Of a DNA stretch of 64,000 nt, positions 53,178 to 62,397 are shown in pieces. The position numbers and the translations under genes were made by a program. Location of the stretch: positions 424,333-488,332 of the forward strand of contig NZ_KI928919.1 in assembly GCF_000521215.1 (NCBI RefSeq). Reading direction: 5' to 3'. How positions within the stretch are numbered: position 1 is the stretch's first letter; each line of letters begins with the position of its first letter. Source of the stretch: Labrenzia sp. DG1229 (GTDB lineage Bacteria > Pseudomonadota > Alphaproteobacteria > Rhizobiales > Stappiaceae). The notes under the pieces are model-generated. The model was not told the DNA's origin and did not search any database. It saw nothing but the letters and a program-made list of their open reading frames with translations.

Positions 53178-54550
53178 ATGGCTGTGCGTCCAGGACTTGG
53201 GAAGCGGCGGAATTCAGGCCCGTTCTTGAGTGTGGCCGTGCTGGGTTTGATGCTTGCCTCCGGCTCTGCAATTTCAAGCGAAAGTGTCGATGAAAAGCCT
53301 GAAACGGCCAAGCCTGAAGTTTCGGAGATAAATACGTTTCTCGAGCGCAAGACGGAGCGTGAAGAGGAACTCGCGGCGCTTTCCAGAGATATAGACGTTT
53401 CGTCGGACCGCCAGGCTGCCATTGCCCGCGAGATCCGGGGTCTTGACCGGGACAGGGAAACGCTGAATGCAAAGATCATCAGCACGTCCGATACGATCAA
53501 GGGTCTTGAAACCGAGCTGACCGACACTGAACGCCGGTTGATGAGTCTTGGAGAAAATGAAGATGCTGTCCGGTTGTCGCTGATTGCGCGCCGGGATATT
53601 CTTGCAGAAGTGCTTGCGGCGCTGCAAAGATTGGGCAAACGCCCGCCACCGGCTCTGGCCGTGCGGCCGAGTGATGCGCTGTCGGCTGTCCGCAGTGCGA
53701 TTCTCCTGAACGCGGTCATGCCGGAACTGAAAGTCGAAACCGAGGCTTTGGCGGCTGATCTGCAGGAACTGCAGCGACTCAAGTCGGTCATCGCGGAGGA
53801 AAAAACAGGCTTCGCGGCGACGCGATGCGATTGGCTGAGGAAAAGTCCCGCCTGGAACTTCTATTGAGCGCCAAAAAACAGGAACATCTGAAGTCGGTTG
53901 AGGTGCTCAAGGAGGAGAAGGAACGCGCCGCGGAGCTTGCTGAACAGGCTGGGTCTCTCCAGGAGCTGATTGCAAATCTGGAAGTCGAGATCGAAAGCGC
54001 GCGCGAAGCAGCTGAAAAGTCACGACAGGCGTCTTTGACTGCAAAAAGGAATGCCTCGCGCAATTTTGATCCGTTCGCGGATCCGGGAAGAATTGCTCCG
54101 GCGATTGCGTTCGACGATGCCAGGGGCAGGTTACCGCAGCCGGTTGCCGGTACGATGCTCAAGGGTTTTGGTCAGGAAGATGAATTCGGCGGTTTGACTG
54201 AAGGTCAATCTATTGCCACAAGGCCGGGTTCTAATGTGACTTCCCCGGCCGATGGCTGGGTTGTATATTCCGGTCCGTTCCGTTCGTTCGGACAGCTCTT
54301 GATCCTGAACACCGGCGATGGCTACCATGTGCTCCTCGCCGGTCTGGACCGGATAGACGCGGAATTGGGGCAATTTGTTCTTACCGGGGAACCGGTTGGT
54401 GTTATGGGCGCAACCCAGTGGGCAAGCGCATCGACGTTCGGTTTGGGTTCGACCCAGCCGATCCTATATGTTGAATTTCGGAAGGACGGACGTGCGATCG
54501 ATCCCACACCCTGGTGGTCGCGCACAGAAGAAGAAAAGGCTCGCGGATGA
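53178..54550 (+). pseudogene. envC: EnvC-type murein hydrolase activator, single-base frameshift
   Basis: Periplasmic activator of AmiC-type amidases in cell separation. A signal peptide (FLSVAVLGLMLASGSAISSE) precedes a long coiled coil (FLERKTEREEELAALSRDID onward) and a C-terminal degenerate M23 (LytM) domain: MLKGFGQEDEFGGLTEGQSI, PADGWVVYSGPFRSFGQLLI and HVLLAGLDRIDAELGQF, lacking the HxxxD and HxH zinc ligands, as in EnvC activators. The frame breaks at the A-run 53800-53805. One extra A would read EEKNRLRGDAMRLAEEKSRL straight through, so the two frames (to 53867; from 53825) are one gene. Its end overlaps ctpA by 4 bases. Confidence 0.85.
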
Positions 54551-55875
54551 TACGGAAAGCTTCCTTGCTGCTGGTGGGTGCCCTTATGGGGGCTGCGGCA
54601 GTTACGACTATGTCCCAGATGCCGCTCAATGTGTCAGTGGCAGCAAATGCGGCAGCGACGGATACGTATCGGCAACTCAACCTGTTTGGCGACGTGTTTG
54701 AACGTGTTCGGTCAGACTATGTGGAAGTTCCGGACGACGCCCAGCTGATTGAAAGCGCGATCAACGGCATGCTGACATCGCTGGATCCGCATTCCAGCTA
54801 TATGTCACCGAAGAGCTTCCGGGACATGCAGGTTCAGACGCGCGGTGAATTCGGCGGTCTCGGCATAGAAGTCACCATGGAAGAAGGCCTCGTGAAGGTC
54901 GTCTCCCCCATCGACGAGACACCGGCCGCCAAGGCGGGTGTCCTGGCCGGCGACCTGATTACCTATATCGATGGCGAGCAGGTTCAGGGCCTCACCCTGA
55001 ATGAAGCTGTCGAGAAAATGCGTGGTCCGGTAAACACCGACATCATCGTCACGATCCGCCGTGATGGACGTGCCGAACCATTCGACATCACGATCACACG
55101 CGACATCATCCGCATTCGCTCCGTCCGCTGGCGGGAGGAAGAAGATGTCGGTTACGTCCGCGTTACGCAGTTCAACGAACAGACATTCGACGGTCTGAAA
55201 AAGGGCATCGAGGAAACGACGGCTGCGATCGGTGAAGACAAGCTGAAGGGCTACATCATCGATCTGCGCAACAACCCGGGTGGTCTGCTCGATCAGGCGA
55301 TCGCGGTTTCCGATGCCTTCCTTGATCGGGGTGAGATTGTCTCGACCCGTGGACGGGAAGCTGACGAAACGCAGCGCTACAACGCTCGCGCCGGTGATCT
55401 GACCGACGGCAAACCCGTGATCGTCCTTGTTAACGGTGGTTCTGCCTCTGCGTCGGAAATCGTCGCAGGCGCCTTGCAGGATCATCGCCGCGCGACGATC
55501 CTCGGCTCACGGTCATTCGGCAAGGGGTCAGTCCAGACCATCATTCCGCTCGGTGCCAATGGCGCGATCCGCCTGACGACGGCGCGGTACTACACGCCTG
55601 CCGGAACTTCCATTCAGGCCAAGGGGATCGTGCCGGACATCGAAGCCCTTCAGGAACTGCCCGAAGAGCTTGTTGGACGTGTAGAAACCAAGGGTGAAGC
55701 CGGCTTGCGCGGTCACCTGGAAGCCGATGGCGAAGAGCAGTCGGGCAGCCAGGCATATGTCCCGCCGGATCCGGAAGACGACACGCAGCTGAACCTGGCG
55801 CTGGATCTTTTGCGCGGCGAACAGGCCAACAGCGCTTTCCCGCCGGTTTCAGACAGCGCCGCGGTTAAAAACTAA
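54547..55875 (+). CDS. ctpA: C-terminal processing peptidase CtpA (S41 family)
   Basis: Periplasmic serine protease that trims or degrades envelope proteins, including murein hydrolases. N-terminal signal/anchor (ASLLLVGALMGAAAVTTMSQ), then a PDZ domain (about 85-170; RGEFGGLGIEVTMEEGLVKV) and the S41 protease core with catalytic Ser in NGGSASASEIVAGAL and Lys in SRSFGKGSVQTIIPL. ATG 54547 overlaps the envC stop (ATGA). The 442-residue length is normal. The envC-ctpA-deacetylase-rppH order is conserved in Rhizobiales. Confidence 0.96.
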   Translation: MIRKASLLLVGALMGAAAVTTMSQMPLNVSVAANAAATDTYRQLNLFGDVFERVRSDYVEVPDDAQLIESAINGMLTSLDPHSSYMSPKSFRDMQVQTRGEFGGLGIEVTMEEGLVKVVSPIDETPAAKAGVLAGDLITYIDGEQVQGLTLNEAVEKMRGPVNTDIIVTIRRDGRAEPFDITITRDIIRIRSVRWREEEDVGYVRVTQFNEQTFDGLKKGIEETTAAIGEDKLKGYIIDLRNNPGGLLDQAIAVSDAFLDRGEIVSTRGREADETQRYNARAGDLTDGKPVIVLVNGGSASASEIVAGALQDHRRATILGSRSFGKGSVQTIIPLGANGAIRLTTARYYTPAGTSIQAKGIVPDIEALQELPEELVGRVETKGEAGLRGHLEADGEEQSGSQAYVPPDPEDDTQLNLALDLLRGEQANSAFPPVSDSAAVKN

Positions 55876-55881
55876 TTGTCT

Positions 55882-55911
55882 GGCTGCGCGCCGCTTTTTC
55901 GGCGCGCAGCC
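55882..55911 (+). terminator. hairpin terminator after ctpA
   Basis: A 12-bp perfect stem (GGCTGCGCGCCG / CGGCGCGCAGCC) with a CTTTTT loop, 7 bases after the stop. The T tract after it is weak (TTCTCGTTCTCG), so termination may be partial and the deacetylase gene could be read through. Confidence 0.7.
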
Positions 55912-55986
55912 TTCTCGTTCTCGTTCTGCGTATTCCAAAAACAAAGTTGATTCCGGCGCCCTGCCGGAAAAAAGGCTCAGGACGAC

Positions 55987-57132
55987 ATGTCGAGCGAAGA
56001 TCTCACAGCTCCCCTAGGAATGGGAAAACGGCGGCTGGTCAGGCTGCCGTTCGGCCTTATCGGTGTCGGACTATTGAGTGTTTTCGTTACGACAACGATG
56101 ATCTGGCTGGCGGTTGTCGATGATCCCCTGGGCGGTGAACCGGTTGCCGTCATTCCGCTTGATGCCATGGTGGAAGGCGTGACCTCGCAGGATATCGAGG
56201 TTGTCGAAATCCGTCCGGGTCTTGCAGGTGATCTCGGACCGAATCTGAGGCCTGAATCCGGTCGGGATCTGCTGGGACCCCGCTATGAAATGGTGCAGCG
56301 TCCCGATGGCAAGGGAACAGGTGATACTGTCACCAGTCTGTCGGCCAACCCTGATACGAGGGTCAGCGAAAGGTCCGACTACGGTTTTCTTCCAAAAGTC
56401 AGCGATGCCGGCGTACGTCCACTGGATGCCTATTCCCGGCCCGTCATTCGCGAATTCTCTTCAATTCCCAAGATCGCGATCATTGTGAATGGAATGGGAT
56501 TGAGTGAAACCGGGACCCAAAATGCCATCGACCGCATGCCACCTGAAGTAACTTTCGCGCTTGCACCTTATGGCGAAGACCTTGATCTCTGGATGCAGCA
56601 GGCACGTTCCAAGGGGCACGAACTGCTATTGCAGCTTCCACTGGAACCATTTGATTTCCCGGACAACGATCCAGGACCTCATACGCTCATGGTTAGCCTG
56701 CAGCCGAAGGAAATGCTGGACAGGCTGGCATTCTTGCTGACACGGGCAACAAACTACGTGGGTACCATTCCCGACATGGGGGCCAGGTTCACATCCACCA
56801 AGCCGTCGATGCAATATCTCCTGGAAAAGCTGAAATCTCGCGGGCTCATGTTCGTCGACAACGGCACGTCATCGCGCAGCCTTTCAGCTGAAACTGCTGG
56901 CGATCTGCGCCTACCCTACGCTGGAGTCGACGTGGTGCTTGATGAAGTTCCGCGCGAAGACAATATTGACGCGAAACTGTTGCAGCTGGAAGGTATCGCA
57001 AGATCCCGTGGTGTGGCCGTTGCATCCGGATCCGCACTGCCGGTTACGGTGCGCCAGCTGGAAAAATGGGTGCGGGACCTGGAGCAGCGCGGTCTTCAAC
57101 TTGTGCCTGTCAGCGGGACCATCGACAGATAG
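55987..57132 (+). CDS. divergent polysaccharide deacetylase family protein
   Basis: A 381-residue membrane-anchored protein. One helix (about 22-44; LPFGLIGVGLLSVFVTTTMI), a linker, then a NodB-like fold of the divergent (YibQ) type from residue 155: KIAIIVNGMGLSETGTQNAI, FALAPYGEDLDLWMQQARSK, GHELLLQLPLEPFDFPDNDP and MGARFTSTKPSMQYLLEKLK. The family acts in envelope polysaccharide or peptidoglycan metabolism; the E. coli YibQ relative neighbours envC as here. In this copy the usual first Asp of the metal site is Asn (VNGMG where IDDLG-like sequences are common), so activity is uncertain. Confidence 0.85.
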   Translation: MSSEDLTAPLGMGKRRLVRLPFGLIGVGLLSVFVTTTMIWLAVVDDPLGGEPVAVIPLDAMVEGVTSQDIEVVEIRPGLAGDLGPNLRPESGRDLLGPRYEMVQRPDGKGTGDTVTSLSANPDTRVSERSDYGFLPKVSDAGVRPLDAYSRPVIREFSSIPKIAIIVNGMGLSETGTQNAIDRMPPEVTFALAPYGEDLDLWMQQARSKGHELLLQLPLEPFDFPDNDPGPHTLMVSLQPKEMLDRLAFLLTRATNYVGTIPDMGARFTSTKPSMQYLLEKLKSRGLMFVDNGTSSRSLSAETAGDLRLPYAGVDVVLDEVPREDNIDAKLLQLEGIARSRGVAVASGSALPVTVRQLEKWVRDLEQRGLQLVPVSGTIDR

Positions 57133-57158
57133 CATTTGAATTTCAGATAGGTGAACAA

Positions 57159-57689
57159 GTGACAAAGCTTGCGCTCGGACCGGGATTTCCCGAACCTTCC
57201 GAAGGGCTGCCGTACCGCCCTTGTGTCGGCATCATGTTGATCAACAGGGATGGCATGGTCTGGATCGGAAGCCGCGATGACGGTGGAAGCTCATCCAACT
57301 ACGAATTTTCCTGGCAAATGCCGCAGGGAGGTATCGACAAGGGCGAGAACCCGGAGCAGGCGGCCCGCAGGGAGCTCTACGAGGAGACCTCGGTGAGATC
57401 CGTGACACTTCTCGAGGAGGCACCGGAGTGGTTCGCGTACGATTATCCCGAAGAAGTTGTCCGGAAGTCCCGAAAGGGTAAGCATCGCGGACAGGCACAG
57501 CGATGGCTGGCATACCGCTTCGACGGTGAAAATGAGGAAATCAACATCCTGGTACCGCCGGAAGGACACAAGGCGGAATTCGGTGCCTGGCGCTGGGAGC
57601 ACGCAGACCGTTTGTCGAGCCTGATCGTGCCATTCAAGAGACCGGTTTATGAACGGGTCGTTGCTGCGTTCTCTCACCTCACTGCGTGA
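57159..57689 (+). CDS. rppH: RNA pyrophosphohydrolase
   Basis: Nudix hydrolase that removes pyrophosphate from mRNA 5' ends to start decay. The Nudix box is GGIDKGENPEQAARRELYEE followed by TSV, and the RppH-type WQMPQGGID precedes it. Later landmarks are QRWLAYRFDG and EFGAWRWE. GTG 57159 with TAGG 7 bases upstream is the best start, giving 176 residues; the frame extends to 57066 inside the upstream gene. No genes between the deacetylase and this one. Confidence 0.95.
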   Translation: MTKLALGPGFPEPSEGLPYRPCVGIMLINRDGMVWIGSRDDGGSSSNYEFSWQMPQGGIDKGENPEQAARRELYEETSVRSVTLLEEAPEWFAYDYPEEVVRKSRKGKHRGQAQRWLAYRFDGENEEINILVPPEGHKAEFGAWRWEHADRLSSLIVPFKRPVYERVVAAFSHLTA

Positions 57690-57897
57690 TCTCTCATTCA
57701 CGACATCCTCAAAGCGTCAGCATTTGAAGTCCCGTTGTCGTTTTTCAAACAGACAAGGCATAATTCGAACGCTAGCATCCGGCCAAATTGACTGAGAGCT
57801 TTGCAACCGCGCGCGGTTCAAGCATTCAGTCGAACACCGGACCATTGCAGGAACACGCGAACAGGCTGCGTGTTCCGGACGTTTAGGAGGAACGCCA

Positions 57898-59574
57898 ATG
57901 TCTTTCGGCAAGGGGCTTTCACGAAAGCCGTCCCAGCCAAAAGGGCGTCAGTTGGAAGATGCTGCCCTGAGTGAAGTTCAGGCGCTTTTGGGTGACGAAC
58001 CCCGTCGCCGCGACTTGCTGATCGAACATCTGCACAAGATCCAGGACGCCTACGGGTGCCTGGAGGCCCGCCACCTCAAGGCGCTGTCGGCCGAGATGCG
58101 GATGTCGCAGGTGGAAGTCTATGAAGTCGCAAGCTTCTATCATCACTTCGATATCGTTCGTGAGGATGAGCAAAAGCCGGCACCGTTGACGGTGAGGGTC
58201 TGCGACAGCATCGCCTGTTCGATCAAGGGTGCCGATGCACTTGCTGCCGCTCTGGAGAATGGCGTCGATCCTGCAAAGGTCAGGATCCAGAAAGTTCCCT
58301 GTATTGGACGGTGCGCGGGAGCGCCGTCAGTGCAGGTCGGCAAACGCGCCGTCGACAACGCGAGTGAAATATCCGTTCGTTCGGTTTTGTATGAAGGCGC
58401 GAACGCTCCGGTCATTCCAGATCACGTAGGGCTGGATCAGTATCGTGCCGAAGGAGGGTACCGGCTGCTGGAACAGGTACGTGCAGGTGAACTGGACGCG
58501 GCTGCGATTGCAGGCAAGGTACTTGAGGCAGGCCTTCGCGGGCTTGGCGGGGCGGGGTTTCCTACCGGCACAAAGTGGAAGATCGTCAACGATCTGCCCG
58601 GGCCGAAATACCTGACCATCAACGGGGACGAAGGCGAACCGGGAACCTTCAAGGATCGCTACCATTTGGAACACGATCCGCACCGCCTGCTGGAAGGCGC
58701 GTTGATCGCCGCCCATGCGATTTCCGCCGCCCGGGTCTATCTTTATATGCGCGATGAATATCCGGCAGTTCTGGAAATTCTGGCGAAGGAAATCGAAGCA
58801 ATGCGGATTTCGGGCATCATCACTGACATCGATATCGAACTGCGCCGCGGAGCCGGGGCCTATATCTGCGGCGAAGAAAGCGCAATGATCGAGTCGATCG
58901 AAGGAAAGCGCGGTTTGCCGCGCCACCGTCCACCCTTTATTGCCCAGGTCGGACTCTTCGGGCGCCCGACGCTCAATCACAATGTCGAAACGCTCTTCTG
59001 GATCCGCGATATCGTCGAGAAGGGACCGGAATGGTTCGCGTCTCAAGGCCGTCGGGGTCACAAGGGGTTCCGGTCCTTTTCTGTCTCCGGACGTGTGAAG
59101 GAACCGGGCGTTAAACTCGCTCCGGCCGGGATTACCATGAACGAACTTCTGGCAGAATTCTGCGGTGGCATGGAAGATGGCCATACATTCAAGGGCTATC
59201 TGCCGGGCGGCGCCTCGGGGGGAATTCTGCCGGCATCGCTCGCCGACGAGCCGTTCGATTTCGGAACGCTCGACAGTCACGGCTGCTTTATCGGCAGTCA
59301 TGCCATCGTCGTTTTTTCCGATCAGGATGACATGCGCGACGTGGCGCTGAACCTGATGCGGTTCTTCAAGCACGAAAGTTGCGGCCAGTGCACGCCGTGC
59401 CGATCAGGAACGGAAAAGATGGAACACCTCCTGGCGTCCGGCGACTGGAACGAGGCAAAGATCGCTGATCTCGATGCAGTGATGCGTTCTGCGTCCATCT
59501 GCGGCCTTGGCCAGGCGGCAGGCAATCCCGTGGCATCGGTGCTCAAATTTTTCCCGGAGGAATTCGAAAGATGA
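57898..59574 (+). CDS. fdsB: NAD-dependent formate dehydrogenase, fused NuoE/NuoF-like subunit
   Basis: Diaphorase part of soluble formate dehydrogenase: passes electrons from the molybdenum subunit to NAD. Residues 1-160 are NuoE/FdsG-like with a [2Fe-2S] site (RVCDSIACS and VPCIGRCAGAP). Residues 200-558 are NuoF-like: FMN/NADH site GLGGAGFPTGTKWKIV, GDEGEPGTFKDRYHLEHDPH, GAGAYICGEESAMIESIEGK and the [4Fe-4S] ligands in ESCGQCTPCRSGTEK. In other bacteria FdsG and FdsB are separate; here fused. It overlaps fdsA by 4 bases (ATGA). An AGGAGG lies before the ATG. Confidence 0.95.
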   Translation: MSFGKGLSRKPSQPKGRQLEDAALSEVQALLGDEPRRRDLLIEHLHKIQDAYGCLEARHLKALSAEMRMSQVEVYEVASFYHHFDIVREDEQKPAPLTVRVCDSIACSIKGADALAAALENGVDPAKVRIQKVPCIGRCAGAPSVQVGKRAVDNASEISVRSVLYEGANAPVIPDHVGLDQYRAEGGYRLLEQVRAGELDAAAIAGKVLEAGLRGLGGAGFPTGTKWKIVNDLPGPKYLTINGDEGEPGTFKDRYHLEHDPHRLLEGALIAAHAISAARVYLYMRDEYPAVLEILAKEIEAMRISGIITDIDIELRRGAGAYICGEESAMIESIEGKRGLPRHRPPFIAQVGLFGRPTLNHNVETLFWIRDIVEKGPEWFASQGRRGHKGFRSFSVSGRVKEPGVKLAPAGITMNELLAEFCGGMEDGHTFKGYLPGGASGGILPASLADEPFDFGTLDSHGCFIGSHAIVVFSDQDDMRDVALNLMRFFKHESCGQCTPCRSGTEKMEHLLASGDWNEAKIADLDAVMRSASICGLGQAAGNPVASVLKFFPEEFER

Positions 59575-62339
59575 GCCAGATCACTTTCTCCCTCGACGGC
59601 AAGGACGTCACCGCCCAGGAAGGCGAAACCATCTGGCAGATTGCCAAGCGCGAAGGCGTCGCCATTCCGCACCTTTGTCACAAGGAGGCACCCGGGTACA
59701 GGTCAGACGGCAACTGCCGCGCCTGCATGGTCGATATCGAAGGTGAACGGACACTTGCAGCGTCATGCATTCGCGAACCATCGGAAGGCATGGTCGTCAA
59801 GACCGCGACCGAACGCGCCTCCAAGGCACGTGAAATGGTGTTTGAACTTCTGGCCGCCGATCAACCGAGCCGGGATGCACACCCGGACCCGGAAAGCGAC
59901 TTCTGGAAATGGTCCGACGCGATCGGTGTGACGGAAAGCCGGTTCGCTCCCGGTGAAAAGCCTGAACAGGATGTTTCCCATCCGGCGATTGCCGTCAACC
60001 TGGATGCCTGCATTGCCTGCAACCTGTGTGAACGCGCCTGCCGGGAAGTTCAGGTCAATGACGTAATCGGTATGGCGGACCGTGGTTCCCACACGGCGCC
60101 GGTCTTCGATCTGGCCGACCCGATGGGGATTTCCACCTGTGTTGCCTGCGGCGAATGCGTTTCCGCGTGTCCGACCGGCGCCTTGATGGAAAAAAGCCTT
60201 CTGGATGAAGCCAGCAAGGTTCGCGAGATCTTCACCGAGGAAACCGTCGACAGTGTCTGCCCCTTCTGTGGTGTCGGCTGCCTGACGTCCGTCTCGGTCA
60301 AGGATGGCCAGATCGTGAAAGTCGATGGCAGGGATGGTCCGGCCAACGAGAACCGTCTTTGCGTCAAGGGACGGTTTGGCTTCGACTATGTTTCCAGTCC
60401 CGAGCGCCTGACCAAACCCTTGATCCGGCGGGACGACGCGCCCAAACGCGGCGACATTTCCATGACGCGGGACAATCACCTCGACCATTTCCGCGAGGCA
60501 ACCTGGGAAGAAGCGCTGGACAGGGCTGCCAGCGGCCTGACAACGGCATTCGAGGCCAAGGGTGGCGCAGGCGTTGCCGGCTTTGGATCTGCCAAGGGGT
60601 CCAACGAGGAAGCCTATCTTTTCCAGAAACTGATCCGCCAGGGTTTCCAGACCAACAATGTCGACCACTGCACGCGGCTGTGTCATGCCTCTTCAGTGGC
60701 AGCCCTCATAGAAGGGATTGGCTCGGGCGCTGTGACGGCTCCGTTCAACGCCGCAGAAGATGCCGATTGCATGATCGTTATTGGTGCGCGTCCGGCACAG
60801 AACCATCCGGTCGCAGCGACCTATATCAAGCAGGCGGCGAAGAAAGGCGGCAAGCTGATCGTCATGGATCCGCGTGGCCAGGATCTGATGCGGCATGCGG
60901 ATTACGGCCTGCAGTTTAAGCCGGGCACCGATGTCGCCATGTTGAATGCAATCCTCAACGTGATCATCACCGAGGAGATCTACGACAGCCAGTATATCGC
61001 AGCCCATGTCGACGGCTTCGAGGCCCTTAAGGAAAAAATCAGGGACTTCACACCTGAGGCGATGGAACCCGTTTGCGGCATTGAAGCCCAGACCCTTCGT
61101 GAAGTTGCAAGGCTATATGCAACCAGTGCGAAATCGATCATTTTCTGGGGCATGGGCGTGTCCCAGCACGTGCACGGAACCGACAATGTCCGCTGCCTGA
61201 TTGCCATGGCGCTGACCACCGGTCAGATTGGCCGTCCCGGCACAGGCCTTCATCCGCTTCGCGGACAAAACAATGTCCAGGGGGCATCCGACGCTGGTCT
61301 CATTCCGATGTTTTATCCCGACTATCGGGCCGTCGGAAGCGAGGATATCCGAGCCGGTTACGAAGATGCCTGGGGCCGGACGCTTGACCCGGTTCGGGGA
61401 CTGACGGTTGTCGAGATCATGAACGACATTCTCGCCGGTGGCATCGAAGCCATGTTTGTTCAGGGTGAGAACCCGGCCATGTCCGATCCGGACCAGAACC
61501 ACGCCCGCAAGGCGCTGTCCACGCTGAAGCATCTGGTCGTTCAGGATATCTTCCTGACGGAAACGGCCTGGCATGCGGATGTCATCCTGCCGGCGTCGGC
61601 TCATGCGGAAAAGCTTGGCACCTACACCAACACCAACCGTCAGGTCCAGATCGGACGGCCGTGTGTTCCGCTGCCCGGAGAAGCGCGTGCCGATTGGCAG
61701 ATCCTCATCGATCTCGCCAACCGCCTGGGTCTGAACTGGACCTATGACGGTGTTCCGGCAATCTATGAGGAAATGCGTTCGCACATGGCCTCGCTCAATA
61801 ACATCTCCTGGGAGAGGCTCGAGCGCGACGGAACCGTTACCTATCCGGCCGACGCGCCGGACAAGCCGGGCAACGAGATCCTTTTCGGCCATTCCTTCCC
61901 GACTGCGGACGGGCGCGGCAAGATTGTGCCGACGGACCTCGTGCCGCCCAGTGAGCTGCCGGATGAGGACTTTCCGCTTGTGCTCACGACAGGACGTCTG
62001 CTGGAGCACTGGCACACCGGTGCAATGACCAGGAGAGCCACGGTTCTTGACGCCATTGAACCGGAACCGGTTGTTTCGATGAACCCGCGCGACATCAAGA
62101 TGTCAGGCCTGGAAATCGGTCAGCAGGTGACGGTCGAAACCCGCCGCGGAGCAATCACCTTGACGCTCCGGGCCGACAGGGATGTCTCGGTCGGAATGAT
62201 GTTCATCCCGTTCTGCTTCTTCGAAGCACCGGCGAACTTCCTGACCAACCCGCAGCTCGATCCCTTCGGCAAGATCCCGGAGTTCAAGTTCTGTGCCGCG
62301 CGCGTAGGACCTGCCGAGCACCAGCAGGCAGCCGAATAA
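59571..62339 (+). CDS. fdsA: formate dehydrogenase, molybdenum catalytic subunit
   Basis: A 922-residue subunit oxidising formate to CO2. N-terminal NuoG-like iron-sulphur domain: [2Fe-2S] ligands in CHKEAPGYRSDGNCRACMVD, and [4Fe-4S] clusters in CIACNLCERACREVQ and CVACGECVSACPTGAL. The catalytic part begins with another [4Fe-4S] site (VCPFCGVGCL) and binds Mo-bisPGD; the Mo-ligand Cys is in HCTRLCHASSV, cysteine rather than selenocysteine. Further landmarks: GSAKGSNEEAYLFQKLIRQG and RPGTGLHPLRGQNNVQGASD. The usual small fdsD/fdhD genes do not follow within the window. A terminator lies just after. Confidence 0.96.
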   Translation: MSQITFSLDGKDVTAQEGETIWQIAKREGVAIPHLCHKEAPGYRSDGNCRACMVDIEGERTLAASCIREPSEGMVVKTATERASKAREMVFELLAADQPSRDAHPDPESDFWKWSDAIGVTESRFAPGEKPEQDVSHPAIAVNLDACIACNLCERACREVQVNDVIGMADRGSHTAPVFDLADPMGISTCVACGECVSACPTGALMEKSLLDEASKVREIFTEETVDSVCPFCGVGCLTSVSVKDGQIVKVDGRDGPANENRLCVKGRFGFDYVSSPERLTKPLIRRDDAPKRGDISMTRDNHLDHFREATWEEALDRAASGLTTAFEAKGGAGVAGFGSAKGSNEEAYLFQKLIRQGFQTNNVDHCTRLCHASSVAALIEGIGSGAVTAPFNAAEDADCMIVIGARPAQNHPVAATYIKQAAKKGGKLIVMDPRGQDLMRHADYGLQFKPGTDVAMLNAILNVIITEEIYDSQYIAAHVDGFEALKEKIRDFTPEAMEPVCGIEAQTLREVARLYATSAKSIIFWGMGVSQHVHGTDNVRCLIAMALTTGQIGRPGTGLHPLRGQNNVQGASDAGLIPMFYPDYRAVGSEDIRAGYEDAWGRTLDPVRGLTVVEIMNDILAGGIEAMFVQGENPAMSDPDQNHARKALSTLKHLVVQDIFLTETAWHADVILPASAHAEKLGTYTNTNRQVQIGRPCVPLPGEARADWQILIDLANRLGLNWTYDGVPAIYEEMRSHMASLNNISWERLERDGTVTYPADAPDKPGNEILFGHSFPTADGRGKIVPTDLVPPSELPDEDFPLVLTTGRLLEHWHTGAMTRRATVLDAIEPEPVVSMNPRDIKMSGLEIGQQVTVETRRGAITLTLRADRDVSVGMMFIPFCFFEAPANFLTNPQLDPFGKIPEFKFCAARVGPAEHQQAAE

Positions 62340-62349
62340 CGGACAAACA

Positions 62350-62376
62350 AAAGGGCGGCCTCTTGAGCCGCCCTTT
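62350..62376. terminator. bidirectional terminator between fdsA and the convergent gene
   Basis: A 10-bp perfect stem (AAAGGGCGGC / GCCGCCCTTT) with a 7-base loop, A-rich on one side and TTT on the other. It lies 10 bases after fdsA and 22 bases past the end of the leftward gene, and can serve both. Confidence 0.88.
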
Positions 62377-62397
62377 CAATTCCAAAAACTGTTTCAG

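Noticed and set aside
61113..62015. Long open frames opposite fdsA (also 59763-60686 and 58327-59373)
   Set aside because: Shadows of the formate dehydrogenase genes; their residues mirror the codon bias of the sense strand.
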